DNA of 8,389 nucleotides, taken from JBBRFH01 sp038224615. Its GTDB lineage: Bacteria > Planctomycetota > Phycisphaerae > Tepidisphaerales > Tepidisphaeraceae. This document shows, in pieces, positions 5,198-8,389 of the stretch. The notes beneath the pieces were generated by a model. It searched no databases, was not told the DNA's origin, and saw only the letters and a program-made list of their open reading frames with translations. The stretch is taken from the NCBI GenBank assembly GCA_038224615.1, contig JBBRFH010000153.1, positions 1 to 8,389 on the forward strand, given 5' to 3'. The stretch's first letter is position 1. The number at the start of each line of letters is the position of its first letter. A program made the translations under genes and the position numbers.

Positions 5198-5280
5198 AAT
5201 TGCCGATTGCCAATTGGCGATTGCCGATTGAATGTGATGCCGTTCACCAATCGGCACTTGGCAATTGACAATCGGCAATT
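5198..5280. repeat. 7-bp-period palindromic repeat between feoA and feoB (RATTGCC heptamer)
   Basis: Left arm: AATTGCC (5198), GATTGCC (5205), AATTGGC (5212), GATTGCC (5219), GATTGAA (5226). Right arm, as reverse complements: AATTGCC (5274-5280), GATTGTC (5267-5273), AATTGCC (5260-5266), AAGTGCC (5253-5259), GATTGGT (5246-5252). About 29 of 35 positions pair around a 13-nt loop. It occupies the whole gap from three bases after the feoA stop to six bases before the feoB ATG. Confidence 0.88.
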
Positions 5281-5285
5281 AAGAA

Positions 5286-7628
5286 ATGACCGCCGCGACT
5301 CTCCCGTCCCAACCCCTCACGCGCATCGCGATTAAGACCGTCGCGTTGGCGGGCAATCCGAACTCGGGGAAGACGACGCTTTTCAACGCCCTCACCGGGC
5401 TGAAGCAGAAGGTCGCCAACTACCCCGGCGTCACCGTCGAAAAAAAGACCGGGCGCTGCACGCTCTTCGATGAATCCACGGCAGATGGACGATCGGTCGA
5501 CGTCATCGACCTTCCCGGCACCTATTCGCTCATCAGCCGCAGCCCCGACGAAGTCGTCGCGATGCAGGTGCTGCGCGGCCTGCGCACCGACACGCCCGCG
5601 CCGGACGTCGTCATCGCCGTCGTCGACGCCAGCAACCTGCAACGCAATCTCTACCTCGTCAGCCAGCTCATCGAACTCGGCCGGCCTCTGGTCATTGCGC
5701 TCAACATGGTCGACGTCGCCAAGCGCCGCGGCATCCACGTTTCGCCCGAGCGCCTTCAGGCCGAGCTAGGCGTGCCCGTGGTCGCGGTCGTCGCGTCGCG
5801 CGGCGAAGGCGTCGATCAACTCAAGCGCGCCATCCACGAAGCCAAAGTCGCGCCGATGCCCGTCTTCGATCTCCCGATCCCCATGCGCGAGGAGATCACC
5901 CAACTCGCGACGCAATTCAAGGGCGCGTCTCGGCGGGGTCACTTCAGCGACCATGTCGTCGCCGAACGGCTGCTCACCCACGACGAGGGCGCCGATCTGC
6001 AAGACCTTCGCAACGACGCGGCGCTGCGTCCTGCGATCGACAGCGCCCACGCGCGTCTGACCCAACTCGGCATCGATCCCGTCCAGGCCGACATCGAGGC
6101 CCACTACCGCTGGATCGACGACGTCGCCGCCAAGAGCCTCGATCCAGCGTGTGAGGCCATTTCTCGTACTGTGGGCTTCCAGCCCACAGCTTCAGAAAAT
6201 GCGCGTGGGCAGGATGCCCACACTACAACACTCGAATACGCCCGCACGCCGAACCTGACCGATCGCCTCGACCGGATCTTCCTGCACCGAATCTGGGGCC
6301 TGTTCGTTTTCGCCGGCATCATGGGCACGCTGTTCATCGCGATCTTCTACCTCGCCGATCCGCTCATGCGTGGCACCGAGGCGCTAATCGGCTGGCTCGG
6401 GGGGCTGATCACCGGCGTGCTGCCCGCCGGCCCGATTCACGACCTCTGGTCCGACGGCATCGTTGCCGGCGTCGGCGGGGTGCTGGTGTTCGTGCCGCAG
6501 ATCGCGCTGCTGTTTCTGTTCCTGGCGATCCTCGAAGACTCCGGCTACCTCGCCCGGGCCGCGTTTTTGATGGACCGCGTGTTCGGCAAGATGGGACTCA
6601 GCGGCAAGAGTTTCATTCCGCTCCTGAGCAGCTTTGCCTGCGCCATCCCCGGCATCATGGCGACGCGCACGATCGAAAACCGCCGGGATAGGCTGGCGAC
6701 GATCTTTGTCGCGCCTTTTATGAGCTGCAGCGCCCGCTTGCCCGTCTACGCGCTTCTGATCGGCGCCTTCTTCAGTTCGTATAGCGCCGCATTGCAAGGC
6801 GGGCTGCTCTTCGCGTGCTACGCGCTAGGCGTCTTTGCCGCCGTCGTGACTGCGTACGTCTTTAAGAAAAGCTTCCTCAAAGGCGGCACCAGCGCCTTCA
6901 TCATGGAACTGCCGACCTACAAGCTGCCCCAGGCGAGCCAGGTGGCCCGCGTCGTCGTCACCAGCACATGGGCGTTCATCCGCAGGGCGGGGACGATCAT
7001 TTTCGCGCTCAGCGTGGTGCTGTGGGCGATGACGTATTACCCAAGGCTGGGGGAAGCGCGTGAGACGGCCGTTCGGGACGGTGCCAAAGAACGAGCCGTG
7101 TATCATCTGGTTAGCTTGCCCATGCCAGGGAGCCCGGATTCGGATGCGAGGAACGCGGCTGCCCATCGCGCATACGAAGCCGAAATCGATCAGGCCGTCG
7201 CCGCCGAGCAGCTTCGCCAATCCTTCGCCGGTCGCTTCGGCCACCTGATCGAGCCGGCGATTCGGCCTCTGGGTTACGACTGGAAGATGGGCGTCGGCCT
7301 GGTGGGGGCGTTTGCGGCCCGCGAGGTGTTCGTCAGCACCATGGGCATCGTCTACTCCGCCGGCGATTCCGAAGACGACACGGCCCCGCTCGAACAAGCC
7401 ATGCAGACCGACCGATACCCCGACGGCCGACCCGTCTGGTCGATCGCGGTCGCGCTCAGCCTGCTGACGTGGTTCGTGCTGGCGATGCAGTGCATCTCCA
7501 CCGTCGCCATCGTCAAGCGCGAAACCGGCGGCTGGCGCTGGCCGATCTTCCAGCTCGTCTACATGACCGTCCTGGCGTACGTCTGCAGCTTCGTCGTCTA
7601 CCAGATCGCGCTGCATACAATCGGATGA
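5286..7628 (+). CDS. feoB: Ferrous iron transport protein B
   Basis: Inner-membrane Fe2+ transporter with a cytosolic GTPase; 780 aa, like the 773 aa of E. coli FeoB. G domain: G1 GNPNSGKTT (23-31), switch I YPGVTVEKKTG (46-56), G3 DLPG (75-78), G4 NMVD (140-143), G5 near ASRGEG (170-175). A helical region follows (about 190-290). The membrane part begins near 336 and has two gate regions: VGGVLVFVPQIALLF (396-410) leading to GLSGKSFIPLL (437-447), and MSCSARLPVY (479-488). Further segments are near 505-526, 563-582, 672-690, 715-745 and 755-776. Two oddities: residues 294-315 are encoded by a double-hairpin repeat (6165-6230), in the linker before the first membrane helix, and residues 597-606 include a second hairpin (7073-7102) in the large loop after helix 563-582. 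The ATG at 5286 has no Shine-Dalgarno and follows a palindrome; feoA precedes it and a FeoB-associated protein follows. Confidence 0.97.
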   Translation: MTAATLPSQPLTRIAIKTVALAGNPNSGKTTLFNALTGLKQKVANYPGVTVEKKTGRCTLFDESTADGRSVDVIDLPGTYSLISRSPDEVVAMQVLRGLRTDTPAPDVVIAVVDASNLQRNLYLVSQLIELGRPLVIALNMVDVAKRRGIHVSPERLQAELGVPVVAVVASRGEGVDQLKRAIHEAKVAPMPVFDLPIPMREEITQLATQFKGASRRGHFSDHVVAERLLTHDEGADLQDLRNDAALRPAIDSAHARLTQLGIDPVQADIEAHYRWIDDVAAKSLDPACEAISRTVGFQPTASENARGQDAHTTTLEYARTPNLTDRLDRIFLHRIWGLFVFAGIMGTLFIAIFYLADPLMRGTEALIGWLGGLITGVLPAGPIHDLWSDGIVAGVGGVLVFVPQIALLFLFLAILEDSGYLARAAFLMDRVFGKMGLSGKSFIPLLSSFACAIPGIMATRTIENRRDRLATIFVAPFMSCSARLPVYALLIGAFFSSYSAALQGGLLFACYALGVFAAVVTAYVFKKSFLKGGTSAFIMELPTYKLPQASQVARVVVTSTWAFIRRAGTIIFALSVVLWAMTYYPRLGEARETAVRDGAKERAVYHLVSLPMPGSPDSDARNAAAHRAYEAEIDQAVAAEQLRQSFAGRFGHLIEPAIRPLGYDWKMGVGLVGAFAAREVFVSTMGIVYSAGDSEDDTAPLEQAMQTDRYPDGRPVWSIAVALSLLTWFVLAMQCISTVAIVKRETGGWRWPIFQLVYMTVLAYVCSFVVYQIALHTIG
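6165..6230. repeat. Double-hairpin intergenic-type repeat embedded in feoB
   Basis: Hairpin 1 is CTGTGGGCT-TCC-AGCCCACAG (6169-6189), a perfect 9-bp stem; hairpin 2 is GTGGGCA-GGA-TGCCCAC (6205-6221), a perfect 7-bp stem; a 15-nt spacer separates them. Both carry the same core (GTGGGC) and the element reads through in frame as TVGFQPTASENARGQDAHTT, with no stop. Its base composition and repetitiveness differ from the flanking feoB codons. I recall similar TGGGCTTCCAGCCCA and GGGCAGGATGCCC words as dispersed repeats in planctomycete genomes; the copy number here cannot be checked. Confidence 0.7.
7073..7102. repeat. Second hairpin segment within feoB
   Basis: ACGGCCGTTC near 7073-7082 pairs with GAACGAGCCGT near 7092-7102, ten pairs with one bulged A in the right arm, around GGGACGGTG. 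It lies in the loop after the 563-582 membrane helix, a position of variable length in FeoB. It may be another in-frame repeat insertion, perhaps extending to about 7140, but the evidence is weaker than for 6165-6230. Confidence 0.35.
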
Positions 7629-7641
7629 CCGAAAACCGATT

Positions 7642-7740
7642 GGTCGCCAAGAGCGAAGAGCCGAAGCTTCGCGAAGGAATGCATCCGGCGTTCCTTCCTT
7701 CGCTTTTTCGCGATCCTTAGCCTCTTCGTTCTTCGCGACC
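7642..7740. repeat. Imperfect palindrome, GCGAAG family, downstream of feoB
   Basis: Left arm 7642-7680 begins GGTCGCCAAGAGCGAAGAG and the right arm 7691-7740 ends CTCTTCGTTCTTCGCGACC, its near reverse complement; the right arm has about ten extra bases near the loop. It fills the space between the feoB stop and the next small gene and shares the GCGAAG/CGAAGAG words with the palindrome after pyrG (2726-2838). Confidence 0.8.
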
Positions 7741-7769
7741 ATTCTTCTGAGCCACCCGCAGGCCGAACC

Positions 7770-7970
7770 ATGCTCCAACATCTGATCATCCTCGCGATTG
7801 TCCTGGCCTGCCTCGCTTGGCTGGCGAAGGGCTTCTATAAATCGATCTGCCACGGCCGAGGCGGGATCGGAAAGTGTTGCAGCCGGGGGTGCGGCGATGT
7901 GTCACAAAGCCCGAAAAAGCAGGCAGTTACCTTCATGCCTGCGGAATTTTTGAGAAAGAAGCGGCCCTAG
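7770..7970 (+). CDS. FeoB-associated Cys-rich membrane protein
   Basis: 66 aa. Residues 4-22 (HLIILAIVLACLAWLAKGF) form one membrane helix, followed by a short Gly/Cys segment CHGRGGIGKCCSRGC with Cys27, Cys36, Cys37 and Cys41, then a basic tail to residue 66. This is the layout of the small FeoB-associated Cys-rich membrane proteins (Pfam FeoB_associated), which occur directly after feoB in many bacteria and are thought to assist or stabilise FeoB; their exact role is unsettled. It follows feoB by 141 bp of palindromic repeat, probably in the same transcript. The ATG has no strong Shine-Dalgarno. The call rests on helix-plus-Cys layout and position, not on close sequence identity. Confidence 0.8.
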   Translation: MLQHLIILAIVLACLAWLAKGFYKSICHGRGGIGKCCSRGCGDVSQSPKKQAVTFMPAEFLRKKRP

Positions 7971-7973
7971 CAC

Positions 7974-8001
7974 TTGCATCCTGCTCAGAGCCCTGTATAT
8001 T
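7974..8001 (+). promoter_or_regulatory. Promoter-like site P1
   Basis: -35 TTGCAT (7974-7979), 16-bp spacer, -10 TATATT (7996-8001). It starts just after the FeoB-associated gene. The predicted start near 8008 coincides with the first base of the hairpin 8008-8038. Confidence 0.5.
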
Positions 8002-8007
8002 CCCCCC

Positions 8008-8038
8008 CTCGCCCGTCGGGAACGCCCGCCGACGCGAG
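8008..8038 (+). other. RNA hairpin at the predicted P1 transcript start
   Basis: CTCGC (8008-8012) pairs with GCGAG (8034-8038), and GTCGG (8015-8019) with CCGAC (8029-8033), with a CC bulge and 9-nt loop. It could be the 5' end of a small RNA or a terminator-like fold for the feo transcript; no U-tract follows. Confidence 0.45.
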
Positions 8039-8083
8039 ATGAAAAACCCGGTAACGAGACCTAAAAATTCTTGTAACAAAGGG

Positions 8084-8111
8084 TTGACGACAACGAATGC
8101 CGCGATACGAT
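8084..8111 (+). promoter_or_regulatory. Promoter-like site P2
   Basis: -35 TTGACG (8084-8089, five of six), 16-bp spacer, -10 TACGAT (8106-8111, four of six). It would start transcription near 8118, at the left end of the structured leader region. Confidence 0.5.
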
Positions 8112-8229
8112 GTGCGACCCGCAGTTGGGAACGACCTGACGCGGGACGCAAGACTGAGGTTTGACGACCGACACCCAGAGGACTGAAGTTTGAGCATCAA
8201 CGCTCTGCAACGCACGCCCCGGTAACTCT

Positions 8230-8270
8230 GGCGACTCCCCTGAAAATGAGGGTCGCCGCCCGAAGGCGAC
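8230..8270 (+). promoter_or_regulatory. Mutually exclusive stems (possible attenuator or riboswitch)
   Basis: GTCGCC (8252-8257) can pair either with GGCGAC at 8230-8235 or with GGCGAC at 8265-8270, but not both. The first option gains further pairs (CCT 8239-8241 with AGG 8249-8251). Such competition is typical of leader-mediated control. It matches no riboswitch class I can recognise. Confidence 0.4.
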
Positions 8271-8284
8271 TCGGTGTGAAAAAG

Positions 8285-8302
8285 TGATAGCCAAGGCTAT
8301 CA
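8285..8302. other. Perfect dyad TGATAGCC-AA-GGCTATCA
   Basis: Two 8-bp half-sites around AA. It may be an operator for a dimeric protein or a stem in the leader RNA (with a larger effective loop after the inner pairs open). No known regulator is recognised. Confidence 0.5.
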
Positions 8303-8324
8303 AGGTTGTCTGTCCGCAAAATTT

Positions 8325-8370
8325 GGATCGATCGGCCCTTGCGACACCCGTCGCGACGACCCTTCGATCC
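8325..8370 (+). other. Terminal stem of the leader region
   Basis: GGATCG (8325-8330) pairs with CGATCC (8365-8370), enclosing the hairpin GCGAC-ACCC-GTCGC (8341-8354). It ends just before AGGCGGA, so it could control access to the ribosome-binding site of the next gene. Confidence 0.45.
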
Positions 8371-8389
8371 GCGTTAGGCGGAAACGAAA

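Larger units (their letters stand above)
7971..8389 (+). other. Non-coding region at right edge: two promoters and structured leader
   Basis: 419 bp without a convincing gene. It contains two promoter-like sites (7974-8001 and 8084-8111), a 31-nt hairpin (8008-8038), a 13-bp near-perfect direct repeat (8152-8164 and 8181-8193), a possible 11-residue TTG-started leader ORF (8190-8225, AGAGG eight bases upstream), competing stems (8230-8270), a perfect 8-bp dyad (8285-8302) and an enclosing stem (8325-8370). AGGCGGA near 8376-8382 followed by AACGAAA suggests a coding sequence begins at or just beyond 8390. Everything from about 8118 on would then be its leader. Confidence 0.5.

Noticed and set aside
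6825..7853. Long minus-strand open frame (342 codons) opposite feoB
   Set aside because: Composition mirrors feoB codons, no recognisable domain, and it runs across a palindrome and the start of another gene.
8143..8159. GGGACGCAA, resembling a part of the c-di-GMP-I (GEMM) riboswitch
   Set aside because: The other conserved GEMM parts (GCAAACC-type segment and tetraloop-receptor arrangement) are not found at the right distance.
7874..8164. Plus-strand open frame of 96 codons overlapping the FeoB-associated gene
   Set aside because: Crosses two promoter-like sites and a hairpin; composition gives no protein-like pattern.
8288..8300. AGCCAAGGC as in the SRP 4.5S RNA loop
   Set aside because: The flanking GGAAGGAAGCAG element is missing and the motif lies in a perfect dyad instead.

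Overview
The window is GC-rich bacterial chromosome from a Gram-negative-type cell: it carries two lipopolysaccharide genes (kdsB, lptB), a CTP synthase (pyrG), a cold-shock gene on the opposite strand, and a ferrous-iron uptake cluster (feoA, feoB and a small Cys-rich FeoB-associated membrane protein). The kdsB-pyrG pairing is also known from Chlamydia. Weak or absent Shine-Dalgarno sequences, the divergent CTP synthase and the abundant palindromic intergenic repeats make a member of the Planctomycetota/PVC group the most likely source. That assignment is inference from style, not from a marker gene.

Layout: a promoter and kdsB (128-853); a 7-bp-period palindrome; pyrG (940-2691); a 410-bp non-coding stretch with a large GCGAAG-type palindrome and a heptamer tandem repeat; the csp gene on the minus strand (3102-3335) with its promoter and a ~130-nt leader; a ~490-bp non-coding block with a phased direct repeat, two perfect DnaA-box matches and three hairpins; lptB (3957-4694); a second heptamer palindrome; feoA (4895-5194) behind a 19-bp Fur-like dyad; a third heptamer palindrome that fills the feoA-feoB gap; feoB (5286-7628); another GCGAAG palindrome; the FeoB-associated small protein (7770-7970); and 419 bp of non-coding sequence with two promoter-like sites and a string of hairpins that looks like the leader of a gene starting at or just past the right edge.

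How the genes fit together: PyrG makes CTP, KdsB uses CTP to activate Kdo for lipid A/inner-core assembly, and LptB is the cytoplasmic ATPase that drives LPS export. FeoA, FeoB and the Cys-rich partner form a Fe2+ importer.

The most unusual content is the repeat landscape. Nearly every gene junction on the plus strand carries a palindrome built from short repeated units. Three junction palindromes have 7-bp period, each with its own heptamer, and two others share a GCGAAG-rich sequence. A further double-hairpin element of intergenic type sits in frame inside feoB and adds about 22 residues to a linker. The right-hand leader region and the DnaA-box/hairpin block upstream of lptB are the other parts that the recognised genes do not explain.
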